The position numbers were made by a program, and so were the translations under genes. From the NCBI GenBank assembly GCA_004558205.1, contig SFDM01000011.1, positions 1-64,000 of the forward strand: a stretch of 64,000 bases of DNA. Reading direction: 5' to 3'. Positions 1 to 6,883 of the stretch are shown here, piece after piece. This DNA is from Pyramidobacter piscolens (GTDB lineage Bacteria; Synergistota; Synergistia; Synergistales; Dethiosulfovibrionaceae). Under the pieces are notes generated by a model. The model was given only the letters and a program-made list of their open reading frames with translations, was not told the DNA's origin and did no database searches. Numbering within the stretch: position 1 is the stretch's first letter; each line of letters begins with the position of its first letter.

Positions 1-186
1 CCCTACTGCCTGGGCACGGTGCGCCATTTCAGGAGCCTGATCCCCATGGCCCAGGAACACCACAAGCCCATTTTCTGCCTGACCAGCGCCGACGGGGCGT
101 TAGGAACCCACGTGAACGCCGTGAAGAGCGCGCGGGCCGACTTTGAAGACCTGGCGCGGAAGATCGCCGCGCTGATCGAGATATAA
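1..186 (+). CDS. C-terminal fragment of a protein cut by the window edge, possibly ParA-like
   Basis: An open frame runs in from the left edge and stops with TAA at 184-186, giving 61 residues that end in a helical, basic tail (DLARKIAALIEI). The segment with FRSLIPMAQEHHKPIF and a following DGALG stretch resembles the last strand and helix of ParA/MinD-type P-loop ATPases, but no Walker motif is in view, so this is only a suggestion. It lies 16 bp upstream of an XRE regulator on the same strand, an arrangement compatible with a small two-gene operon. The function cannot be settled from the fragment. Confidence 0.5.
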   Translation, partial: PYCLGTVRHFRSLIPMAQEHHKPIFCLTSADGALGTHVNAVKSARADFEDLARKIAALIEI

Positions 187-202
187 AGCGAGGTGAGCTG
201 AA

Positions 203-580
203 ATGATGCAGGATATAGGAGACGTGATCCGGCGCTACCGAAAGGCGGCGGGAATGTCGCAGGCCGATCTGGCGAAGCTGTCGGGCGTGGACCAGACTCA
301 CATCAGCAAAATTGAGCAGGGCGAGCGCATGCCGTCGGTGGAATTGCTGTCGCAGCTCACACGCTGCCTGCGCATTCCTCCGGCGGAGCTGATGCACTTT
401 GACGATACCGAGATGATTCCTCTAACCGAGTTTGCTCAGGACACGTGGAAGCATGAACAGGAGCTGACGGGCATCGTCCGGGAGCTGAACGTCCGGAGAA
501 AACAAAAGGTCCTGACCTACGCGCAAGAGCAGCTGAAACTCATGTCGCTGAAGCGCGGAAGACCGGTTCAGGCTGAATAA
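203..580 (+). CDS. XRE-family helix-turn-helix regulator
   Basis: This 125-residue protein has a Cro/C1-type HTH at about residues 10-65, with the usual series of short helices (MSQADLAKLSGVDQTHISKI followed by EQGERMPS). The C-terminal half is helical and basic and may serve in dimerisation. A GAGGTGA ribosome-binding site precedes ATG 203 (the second ATG at 206 is also possible). Family members bind operator DNA as dimers, and the target here is unknown. It follows the partial upstream gene closely and ends just before a strong hairpin, so both genes probably end on that terminator. Confidence 0.85.
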   Translation: MMQDIGDVIRRYRKAAGMSQADLAKLSGVDQTHISKIEQGERMPSVELLSQLTRCLRIPPAELMHFDDTEMIPLTEFAQDTWKHEQELTGIVRELNVRRKQKVLTYAQEQLKLMSLKRGRPVQAE

Positions 581-584
581 AGCC

Positions 585-626
585 GCAGCGGGCAAGCAAG
601 ATGCGATACTCTTGCTTGCCCGCTGC
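585..626. terminator. 17-bp hairpin terminator after the XRE gene
   Basis: GCAGCGGGCAAGCAAGA (585-601) pairs perfectly with 610-626 around an 8-nt loop. It starts 4 bp after the XRE stop codon. There is no long T-run on the + strand, so it may also serve minus-strand transcripts arriving from the right. Confidence 0.7.
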
Positions 627-636
627 TAATATACCC

Positions 637-775
637 TCATCCAATATCTTTGCCATACTTGAGGCCGCGTTCTCGCGCCAACTGCTCAACGGCCTGGAAA
701 GGCATTTTCGTAATGCCTTTGTCATCACAATACAATACCTCACCAAGCACGCCAAAAGGAAAACTCTATGGCAGT
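637..775 (-). pseudogene. Possible remnant of an unidentified gene, minus strand
   Basis: Reading the minus strand, a frame with protein-like composition (GVLGEVLYCDDKGITKMPF, then AVEQLARERGLKYGKDIG and a stop at 637-639) continues for about 40 residues. It has no start codon and is cut by a stop upstream, unless the reading frame is shifted by one base near 752, where the neighbouring frame reads AIEFSF. This looks like the C-terminal end of a decayed gene. No family was recognised, and chance cannot be excluded. Confidence 0.25.
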
Positions 776-1142
776 GAAAAGAGATGCGCGGAGGTGGAAG
801 AGAATCAGGGATTGGCTTCCTGTGAATGGCCTGTGGAATATCGAGCTACTCATGCTGGTAAAGATCCGCCCTATGTTGACATGTTGAGCATCTATAGGAG
901 GCTTGATCAGTTCTATCACATGCAGCATATGCAGTTCAGAGACCCACTCCCGCCACTCTGCCAGATAGGAAAGACCTCTGTGCCCGCTCCTTGCCCCCGA
1001 GATTGAAAAAATACTCTTTTATGCTATACACAGTCACGACTCTATGGCCTCGGAGTTACCTCGGAAAAATTGGCCTGTGCCTTTTCTGCGGTCCCCTTGA
1101 GCCATGCGGGAAATGTCAAAATGGGGGACACTTTTTGCACGG
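776..1142. other. Intergenic stretch without a supported gene
   Basis: No frame here has both a plausible start with ribosome-binding site and protein-like composition. The segment near 1115-1150 (GTCAAAATGGGGGACAC) resembles the ends of some insertion sequences, but no partner end or transposase was found, so no element is called. Confidence 0.4.
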
Positions 1143-1718
1143 TCAAAGGCGACCGCTCCTGTTCAGCAATTCATACAACGGATGATAGAGTCCTGTTGGC
1201 TCGTAATAGTCCGTTCCCACGCATTTGAACCCCAGTTTTGCCAGTAACTTCCGCGAGACCTCGTTCTGCGGATGATGCCCCGCGCAGAGCCTTTCCGCGA
1301 GAAGCCCCTCAAAGCCATAGGCGATCACGGCCGTTGCCGCTTCCGTGGCATAGCCCTTTCCCCGGTATTTTTTGCGCAGATGGAACCCGTTTTCGTAACA
1401 GCGCGCTTCCCCCTTGAAAGGCCGAAGGCCGCAGCAGCCTATCAGTTCGCCCGTTGAACGTTCAAAAAACGGCCAGTACTGGACGCCAAACTCTCTGTCG
1501 TTTTGAACTTCAACCGCCAGCCTGCGCAGGATATCCCGCTCCGTAAAGACGCCTGCGGCGCAAATGAACCTCGTAACCTCAGGATCGCCCCACAACTGGA
1601 CGGCCAAGTCCACGTCGCCGTCCCTCCATTTAGAAAAACCGACGCGCGCCGTCTGCATAAAATAATCCCGCATTTTATCACGCCCTTCACCGCTGATATG
1701 CATCTCTATTCGTGCCAT
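1143..1718 (-). CDS. GNAT-family N-acetyltransferase (RimJ/RimL type)
   Basis: The protein is about 190 residues long with the RimJ/RimL-type GNAT fold. An N-terminal strand (RVGFSKWRDGDVDLAVQLW) is followed by a core with GELIGCCGLRPF and the acetyl-CoA motif A region (LRKKYRGKGYATEAATAVI). The C-terminal strands carry HHPQNEVSRKLLAKLGF. Such enzymes acetylate amines of proteins or small molecules with acetyl-CoA, and the substrate here is unknown. The start is uncertain: ATG 1718 has a poor ribosome-binding site, TTG 1727 and ATG 1658 are alternatives, and the domain itself begins near the last. It stands alone, divergent from the macro-domain gene. Confidence 0.8.
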   Translation of the reverse strand: MARIEMHISGEGRDKMRDYFMQTARVGFSKWRDGDVDLAVQLWGDPEVTRFICAAGVFTERDILRRLAVEVQNDREFGVQYWPFFERSTGELIGCCGLRPFKGEARCYENGFHLRKKYRGKGYATEAATAVIAYGFEGLLAERLCAGHHPQNEVSRKLLAKLGFKCVGTDYYEPTGLYHPLYELLNRSGRL

Positions 1719-1852
1719 AGGACACAACCATTCTACCCCATGGACGGCGATCCATCAATTCGTTTACAGGCAAAACCAAAGAGGCTAAAATGGACTCATG
1801 CAAAAAATAAAATGATTCAACTGAGCGTGACGTCATAAGGAGGATATGGAAG

Positions 1853-3001
1853 ATGCCCTTTGAGATTCTGCGCGGCGACATCACGAAAGTGGAAGCCGAC
1901 GCCATCGTAAACGCTGCAAACTCACGGCTGCAGGCTGGCGGAGGCGTCTGCGGCTCTATTTTCAAGGCGGCGAACCCGGCCAAGCTCAGCGCCGAATGCG
2001 CCAAAATAGGGCACTGCGCCACGGGACAGGCCGTTATCACCAGCGGATGCGACCTGCCGCACGCTAAATACGTGATTCACGCCGTAGGCCCCGTCTGGCA
2101 GGGCGGCGGCCACCAGGAAGCGCTGCTGCTGCAAAGCTGCTATGCCGGCGCGCTGAAGCTCGCTCTGGAGCATGGCTGCCACTCCGTCGCCTTTCCTTTG
2201 ATCTCTTCCGGCATTTACGGCTACCCCAAGGAAGGAGCCCTTCAGATCGCTCTGGCGGCCATCGGCGGATTTCTGCTCCACCACGACATGTTGGTCTATT
2301 TGGTCATCTACGACCGGAAAAGCTTCGCCATCAGCAAAAAACTCTTCGCCTCCATCCAGAACTACCTGGATGAGAACTGCGTGATCGAGGAAGACCTAAA
2401 AGCGAGAAAAGCCCAATGCGCGGACGAATTCGAATTCGCTTCATTCCGCGCTGAAAACCGCCATCCGTCTGTCGCGGCAGCTGAAAAAGAAGCTGGCGAA
2501 CTCTTCTGCGCGAAAAAGTCATCCAGCTTTATCAAAACTCCCCAATCCCCTCCGCTGCCTCTTCCGCGAAAAAGATCCGTCACAGGCGCCTCCTATCCCA
2601 TGCCCCGCTCGTCCAGCGCCGCCGATCAGCCCAGCACGCTTGAAGAGGCCCTCCAGCAGGTCAGCGAGACCTTTCAGCAGACGCTGCTCCGCCTGATCGG
2701 CGAAAGCGGGCTGAGCGACGTGGAAGTCTACAAGCGCGCCAACGTGGACCGCAAGCTTTTTTCAAAAATCCGCAGCCATGGGGACTACAAGCCCAGCAAG
2801 CAGACCGCCATCGCCTTCGCGATCGCCCTGGAACTGGACGAGGAGAAGACTGCCTATCTTTTGGAGCGCGCCGGCTACGTGCTCTCGTGCAGCAGCAAAT
2901 TTGACGTGATCATCCACTATTTCATCCGGCACAAAAACTACGACATCATGGTGATCAACGAGGCCCTTTTCGCTTTCGAGCAGGAACTGCTTCGCGCCTG
3001 A
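1853..3001 (+). CDS. Macro-domain protein fused to a C-terminal helical (HTH-like) domain
   Basis: Residues 1-170 form a macro domain, an ADP-ribose binding or hydrolysing fold. It has the typical GDIT, VNAANS and GGGVCGSIFKAA segments, an HAVGP strand and the ISSGIYGYP loop. A low-complexity Ser/Pro-rich linker (about 175-255) leads to a C-terminal helical domain (about 260-382) containing DVEVYKRANVDRKLFSKIR and KPSKQTAIAFAIALEL, which reads like an XRE-type helix-turn-helix. Proteins with this layout occur in anaerobic Firmicutes, often beside vWA proteins as here (recalled, not searched). The ribosome-binding site AAGGAGG sits before ATG 1853. Expected activity is ADP-ribosyl recognition or removal coupled to DNA or RNA binding; the second half is inference. 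Confidence 0.85.
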   Translation: MPFEILRGDITKVEADAIVNAANSRLQAGGGVCGSIFKAANPAKLSAECAKIGHCATGQAVITSGCDLPHAKYVIHAVGPVWQGGGHQEALLLQSCYAGALKLALEHGCHSVAFPLISSGIYGYPKEGALQIALAAIGGFLLHHDMLVYLVIYDRKSFAISKKLFASIQNYLDENCVIEEDLKARKAQCADEFEFASFRAENRHPSVAAAEKEAGELFCAKKSSSFIKTPQSPPLPLPRKRSVTGASYPMPRSSSAADQPSTLEEALQQVSETFQQTLLRLIGESGLSDVEVYKRANVDRKLFSKIRSHGDYKPSKQTAIAFAIALELDEEKTAYLLERAGYVLSCSSKFDVIIHYFIRHKNYDIMVINEALFAFEQELLRA

Positions 3002-3050
3002 CCGTCAAATGTCGCCTTCCAAGCGACCCACAACCTTCAAAAAAAAGCTA

Positions 3051-3088
3051 TCCTCCATTCGTCAAACTCACACAGGACGAATGGAGGA
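3051..3088 (+). promoter_or_regulatory. Hairpin that encloses the ribosome-binding site of the vWA gene
   Basis: TCCTCCATTCGT (3051-3062) is the exact reverse complement of ACGAATGGAGGA (3077-3088), with a 14-nt loop. The right arm contains the GGAGGA Shine-Dalgarno sequence of the gene starting at 3096, and the left arm carries an anti-Shine-Dalgarno. Closed, the stem would hide the site; an RNA or protein ligand, temperature or upstream translation could open it. The mechanism is inference; the complementarity is exact. Confidence 0.6.
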
Positions 3089-3095
3089 ATTTTTT

Positions 3096-3752
3096 ATGAC
3101 GCACAAACGCACAGAACTAGTTTTCATCCTTGACAGAAGCGGATCTATGAGCGGGCTGGAAGGCGACACCATCGGAGGCTTCAACGCCACGCTGGCCAAA
3201 CAAAAGGCCGAGCCCGGCGAAGCCCTGATCACCACAGTGCTCTTCGACGATCAGTACGAGCTGCTCCACGACCGCATCCCCATTCAGGCCGTCGCGCCCA
3301 TCACGGCAAAGGACTACTACGTCCGCGGCGCCACGGCTCTGCTGGACGCGGTGGGCAGAACCATCATGAAGACGGTCAACGCCCAGAAGCAGACCATGGA
3401 AGGCTATCGCGCCGGCAAGGTGCTCTTCGTGATCATCACCGACGGCATGGAAAACGCGAGCCGCGAGTACAGCTGCGGCAAAATCAGTTCCATGATCAGG
3501 CGCGAAAAGGAGAAATACGGCTGGGAATTCCTGTTCCTCGGCGCCAATATCGACGCCGCCGCCGAGGCGAAGCGCTTCGGCATCGGAGCCGACCGCGCGG
3601 CCAACTTCCACGCCGACAGGAAGGGCATAAAAATGAGCTTCAACGCGGTCAGCAATATCGCATCCTGCGTCCGCTCCTGCGCTCCTCTCGGCGCAGACTG
3701 TATGGCCTCCGTCGAAGATGACTACAGGAGCCGCAAGTCAGAACGTTCCTAA
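3096..3752 (+). CDS. von Willebrand factor A domain protein
   Basis: The 218-residue protein is essentially one vWA domain. It has the MIDAS metal site DRSGSMSG near the N-terminus, the threonine region (VRGATALLDAVGRTI) and a second aspartate in FVIITDGMEN. No signal peptide or membrane segment is present, so it is cytosolic. ATG 3096 was chosen because GGAGGA lies just upstream; an in-frame extension to 3009 lacks such a site. It follows the macro-domain gene by about 95 bp. Cytosolic vWA proteins of the TerY type act in metal-dependent protein assemblies, but the partner here is unknown. Its stop overlaps the end of a convergent pseudogene by 3 bp. Confidence 0.85.
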   Translation: MTHKRTELVFILDRSGSMSGLEGDTIGGFNATLAKQKAEPGEALITTVLFDDQYELLHDRIPIQAVAPITAKDYYVRGATALLDAVGRTIMKTVNAQKQTMEGYRAGKVLFVIITDGMENASREYSCGKISSMIRREKEKYGWEFLFLGANIDAAAEAKRFGIGADRAANFHADRKGIKMSFNAVSNIASCVRSCAPLGADCMASVEDDYRSRKSERS

Positions 3753-4100
3753 TGCTCAGCACGCGCGGCGTTTTCCACGTTTGCCACGCAGACGCCGTTG
3801 TTGTCGGCGCCAACCCAGTTTTTGCAGTTGGTGGAACCTGTGGTCACAAAGGTCTCGTTGTTGTCGCAGCGTCCCTGGCTCTGCCTCCAGCAGGCGCTGC
3901 AGCCCTAGTTCATCACGATAGCGCGCAAGCCCATAAAAACGTCGATCAGCCCCTCGTCGATGGCCTGCGCATATATTTTGCTCGTAGCTGGCGCAACGTG
4001 AACGCGGACGTGTCTGTCAACCTCTCTGCCCTTCCAGAGACCCGCGCCGCGATGCGAAGGCTTTCAATCGAGCCTCCCATGCAGCGGAAGGATCCTCCGC
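3749..4100 (-). pseudogene. Remnant of an aconitase/isopropylmalate dehydratase large-subunit gene
   Basis: The minus strand carries, in pieces, the C-terminal third of an aconitase-superfamily large subunit. GGSIESLRIAARV lies in one frame (about 4040-4078). After a frameshift, VRVHVAPATSKIYAQAIDEG, then GCSACW, TFVTTGSTNCKNWVGADN and ENAARAEH follow, with a stop at 3749-3751. A TAG (at 3905-3907) replaces the residue expected before GCSAC. The first two thirds, with the start, are missing, and sequence beyond about 4100 is unrelated. LeuC or dimethylmalate-dehydratase-like ancestry is a family-level guess. The gene is dead through frameshift, stop and truncation. Confidence 0.5.
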
Positions 4101-4155
4101 AAAGACCGCCGTAGTGACCTGAGCTTCAGCAAGCAGGCTGCAAACGGTAATTTTG

Positions 4156-4208
4156 AGCGTTTTATCCATTTCGCGCAAAAATGCCTTGAAAGTTCCCATT
4201 CACCCTAA
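4156..4208 (+). pseudogene. Last codons of a LysR-type gene, copy A
   Basis: The frame reads ERFIHFAQKCLESSHSP and stops with TAA at 4206-4208. It is nearly identical to the end of the longer LysR remnant at 5462-5740. Nothing LysR-like remains upstream; the sequence before 4156 does not continue the gene. Confidence 0.55.
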
Positions 4209-4231
4209 ACATCCCATCAAAAATCGCCAAT

Positions 4232-4281
4232 AACAAAGAGTCAGAGTATCCTCCCCTGAAAGGATGCTCTGATTCTTTGTT
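4232..4281. terminator. 20-bp hairpin, copy A
   Basis: AACAAAGAGTCAGAGTATCC (4232-4251) pairs with 4262-4281 with two G-T or mismatched positions and a 10-nt loop. It is duplicated at 5762-5818 and is probably the old terminator of the LysR gene. Confidence 0.6.
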
Positions 4282-4521
4282 GTCGAGACACTATCGTAAG
4301 TCATCTTCGCTATTTTTTCTGGTCCGCGGCGCCCTTGCAAAGCGCCGCGCTCTCTTGTATGCTTATATCATTCCAACTGACGGAAGAAAAAACTATAAGG
4401 CCTATTTCAAAATTCCGATTTATGAACTTTTATAAATCGCTTCATTTTGATTTGGACACCCGCTATAATTAGAGGGCATCATAGAGGGTAATCAAAGAGG
4501 GTAATCAACGGAGGAATCAAA

Positions 4522-5416
4522 ATGGCTTTACCCATCAATATCATCGACCTTATCAACCGTAAGGTAGTAGAAAGCGCTCGTGTGGAGTACAAACGCAACT
4601 GGAACCCCGAGGCGATTTTGCACTCCATCTGCGCGTTTGCAAACGACATTGACAATTGGGGCGGCGGATACATCATTATCGGTGTCGAGGAAGAAGATGG
4701 GATGCCGAAGCTGCCGGTTCCCGGCCTTGAAAAAAGTTCCATAGACCGAATCAATAAAGAGCTTTTACAAAAATGCAATCTTATAGAACCACGATGCGGC
4801 GATGGAGGAAGCTCTGTCCAACGCCGTGTATCATAAGTCATATCAAGTCGGAGAACCGATTACCATATCCGTTACGCCTGACAAACTGGAGATTACAAGT
4901 CTGCCCGGCCCCGACAGAACGATTTCAGCCGAGGATATTGCAAACCGAAGGATGGTTTCACGCCGTTACCGTAACAGACGAATCGGTGATTTTTTGAAGG
5001 AATTGAAGCTTGTCGAAGGGCGCAACACTGGTATTCCTACCATACTGCGCGCAATGCAACAAAACGGCTCTGAAGCGCCTACATTTGAAACGGACGACGA
5101 AAGAACGTACCTTACCGTCGTTCTTCCCGTTCAAAAGTCATTTTTAGTACAGCTCAATTTAAAAGATGACAAACCACTGAAAATACGGAAAAATATTTCA
5201 GATATTAAATCACTCATTCTTGATAGGCTTGCACGCGAGAGAGAATTGTCTACGCCCGCTCTTGCCAAAGCGATTGGCTACACCAAAGCAACAGATGCAG
5301 TCAGGAAAGCGGTTAGGGAACTAATCGCCTCGGGTGAGATCGAATACACAGAGCCGAAAAATCCTCGTAGCCGAAACCAGAGGCTGAGACTTATATGCGA
5401 CAGTGAGCAAAAATGA
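4522..5416 (+). pseudogene. AlbA_2 / ATP-binding transcriptional regulator broken by an internal deletion
   Basis: The first part (4522 to about 4796, ATG with GGAGGAA upstream) is an AlbA_2 DNA-binding domain with ESARVEYKRNWNPEAI and GGGYIIIGVEEEDG. Frame and homology are lost after NLIEPR. The rest resumes in another frame at about 4802 with EEALSNAVYHKSYQVGEPI and SLPGPDRTISAEDI, the HATPase-like part, followed by a winged-helix end (LSTPALAKAIGYTKATDAVR) and the stop at 5416. Intact relatives (COG2865) have roughly 130-170 residues between these two points, so an internal deletion has also shifted the frame. A TATAAT at 4464-4469 may be its old -10 box. The second part could still be translated from an internal ATG (4802). 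Confidence 0.7.
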
Positions 5417-5461
5417 CGGATGGACGCTGAGCGGAAAAGCTCACTCTATAGTGTATGACCA

Positions 5462-5740
5462 ATGTCAGAGCTGTGGGTATACAGCGCCTCTGGACGTTTT
5501 AACTCATTTTATTCAAATCAGCTGCTGACCATCAAGAGCTTCATCCGTTCCAACATCGCCAGCAGTTTTATGATGCCGCAGGTTATCCTGCCCGAGGACA
5601 GCCTCTCGTCCATTTCCTTTGTAGAACCGCTGAAGCTGAACGTCGCGGTCATATGGCGCAAAGAGTCCTACATCACACAGGACGCCAAGCGTTTTATCCA
5701 TTTCGCGCAAAAACGCCTTGAAAGTTCCCACTCATCCTAA
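5462..5740 (+). pseudogene. C-terminal remnant of a LysR-type regulator, copy B
   Basis: About 90 residues match the end of a LysR substrate-binding domain: LLTIKSFIRSNIASSFMMP, then SISFVEPLKLNVAVIWRKE and AKRFIHFAQKRL before TAA at 5740. There is no helix-turn-helix half and no convincing ribosome-binding site for ATG 5462, so it is taken as a truncated gene. Its last 53 bp and the following hairpin are repeated at 4156-4290. Confidence 0.6.
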
Positions 5741-5829
5741 ACATTCCGTCATAAAACGGCGATAACAAGGAGTCAGAGCATCCTCCCGTCCTGGAAGGAT
5801 GCTCTGACTCTTTGTTATCGAACCGCTAT
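5688..5829 (+). repeat. Direct repeat, copy B (LysR tail plus hairpin)
   Basis: This is the second copy of the unit at 4156-4290. It continues the longer LysR remnant without a break, so copy B is likely the original and copy A the displaced piece. Confidence 0.75.
5762..5818. terminator. 23-bp hairpin, copy B
   Basis: ATAACAAGGAGTCAGAGCATCCT pairs with AGGATGCTCTGACTCTTTGTTAT at 5796-5818 with one G-T pair and an 11-nt loop. It is placed directly after the LysR remnant and is probably bidirectional. From 5830 to 5990 only short unconvincing frames are seen, such as DAPITEEDFEKRAQRH ending at about 5986. Confidence 0.65.
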
Positions 5830-5992
5830 GAACGCAAAAAGCTGAACGCTATCCCTGCCCAGCCCGATTTTTATTGCAGATGACGACACGTCAATGCTAG
5901 AACGGCTTGTCCTTGATCTTCGCCGCCCCCGCTGTTGACGCGCCGATCACCGAGGAGGATTTTGAAAAAAGGGCTCAGCGCCACTAGGTCAC

Positions 5993-6316
5993 TCAGTTTT
6001 GCGCTTTGTAACGCTCTCCAAAAGCCTGCATTGCGTCAAGAATCGGACGCATGGATTCGCCCAGCGGCGAAAGCGCGTATTCTACATGCGGCGGTACTTC
6101 GGGATAGACAGTACGCGTGATAATTCCGTCATACTCCATGGAACGCAGGCTGTCCGTCAAAATTTTCTGACTGATCCCTTCAAGGTTCTTTTGCAGCTCG
6201 TTGAAGCGCCATGGACGGACAAGAAGGTTCCGAATAATCAGCAGCTTCCACTTGCTCCCGATCAGCTGAACGGTGGTTGCCACCGGACAGGCAGGCAGCG
6301 CATCTTTTTTTATCAT
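5993..6316 (-). CDS. HxlR-family winged-helix regulator
   Basis: This is a compact MarR/HxlR winged-helix protein of 107 residues from ATG 6316. It has the family hallmarks CPVATTVQLIGSKWKLLIIR, ISQKILTDSLRSME and the wing VPPHVEYALSPLG. The cysteine in ACPVATT sits where HxlR regulators such as YodB sense electrophiles or redox state. AAGGAG lies upstream of 6316; ATG 6352 has no such site. It is divergent from the ACGX-peptide operon, and the repeated GTGCGTAC sites between the two genes are probable operators. Redox or electrophile control of the operon is inference. Confidence 0.85.
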   Translation of the reverse strand: MIKKDALPACPVATTVQLIGSKWKLLIIRNLLVRPWRFNELQKNLEGISQKILTDSLRSMEYDGIITRTVYPEVPPHVEYALSPLGESMRPILDAMQAFGERYKAQN

Positions 6317-6479
6317 CACACGGCACGGCTCCTTCTCATGTAAATGTAACATTCATATAAGCATGTTGCTGTTATTGTATCATGCAGCATCAGTGAATTC
6401 AACGACCCCGTGAACAAGCACTTAAGGCATCGGTGTTTTCCGCCGCGACCTCCAGCTATGGCGTAAAGATTACAAAAAG

Positions 6480-6543
6480 GTGCGTACCCCATAAAATAGT
6501 GCGTACTTTTCAGCGCCCCAACCGTCCCTATAATGATACGCAC
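6480..6543. promoter_or_regulatory. Three GTGCGTA sites, candidate HxlR operators
   Basis: GTGCGTAC occurs at 6480-6487 and 6499-6506, 19 bp apart in the same orientation, and its inverse TACGCAC at 6537-6543. The second copy touches the -35 region and the inverted copy lies just after the -10 box of the peptide promoter, a typical layout for repression. Confidence 0.5.
6507..6534 (+). promoter_or_regulatory. Promoter of the ACGX-peptide operon
   Basis: A perfect -10 box TATAAT (6529-6534) is preceded at 16 bp by TTTTCA (6507-6512, a partial -35 match). Transcription would start near 6541, about 45 bp before the peptide start codon. Confidence 0.55.
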
Positions 6544-6587
6544 AGAGAGCAGAACGGCTCGCTGAATACGACACGGAGGTCATGAAT

Positions 6588-6773
6588 ATGGCACTTTCTA
6601 ACCTGTTTGGATGGAACAAAAAAGACGATACGGCTCCGGCCGCCGCTTGCGGTACGGCCTGCGGTTCCGGCGACAAGCCTTCCGAAGCCCCGGCCGCCTG
6701 CGGCGCGTCCGACACACCCGCAAAGAAGCCTTCCGCTTGCGGCAGCGCCTGTGGGGCTGGGGACAAGAAGTAA
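6588..6773 (+). CDS. ACGX-repeat peptide, predicted RiPP precursor
   Basis: This 61-residue peptide has a short leader-like start (MALSNLFGWNKKDDTAP) and a Cys/Gly/Ala-rich core with five ACG tripeptides (ACGT, ACGS, ACGA, ACGS, ACGA) separated by Lys/Ser/Pro/Asp spacers. It matches the ACGX-repeat peptide family, predicted substrates of a dedicated radical SAM/SPASM enzyme, and that enzyme is encoded next. ATG 6588 is chosen because GGAGG lies 8 bases upstream; ATG 6582 is only 2 bases from it. The cysteines are the expected modification sites. The product and its activity are unknown. Confidence 0.85.
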   Translation: MALSNLFGWNKKDDTAPAAACGTACGSGDKPSEAPAACGASDTPAKKPSACGSACGAGDKK

Positions 6774-6791
6774 TTTCGTCCCGTTTCACCC

Positions 6792-6824
6792 AAGGTTCCC
6801 GGCGCCCTCCGCGCCGGGAACCTT
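6792..6824 (+). terminator. 14-bp hairpin between the peptide and the radical SAM gene
   Basis: AAGGTTCCCGGCGC (6792-6805) pairs perfectly with 6811-6824 around CCTCC. No T-run follows, so it may act as a partial terminator or as a 3' stabiliser that keeps peptide mRNA above enzyme mRNA. Confidence 0.6.
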
Positions 6825-6883
6825 GATCATTGTTCCGGTCCTATTCCGGCTTCTTATAAAATCACACAAGCGAGGATTTCATC

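Larger units (their letters stand above)
4156..4290 (+). repeat. Direct repeat, copy A (LysR tail plus hairpin)
   Basis: About 135 bp starting AGCGTTTTATCCATTTCGCG are repeated at 5688-5829 with scattered substitutions. The unit contains the last codons of a LysR-like gene and the downstream hairpin. It brackets the AlbA_2 pseudogene, which suggests a duplication or a recombination event. Confidence 0.75.

Noticed and set aside
1115..1150. Possible insertion-sequence end
   Set aside because: No transposase, partner end or target duplication was found.
3752..4114. 120-residue + frame after the vWA gene
   Set aside because: It is antisense to the aconitase-like remnant, whose translation is much more protein-like.
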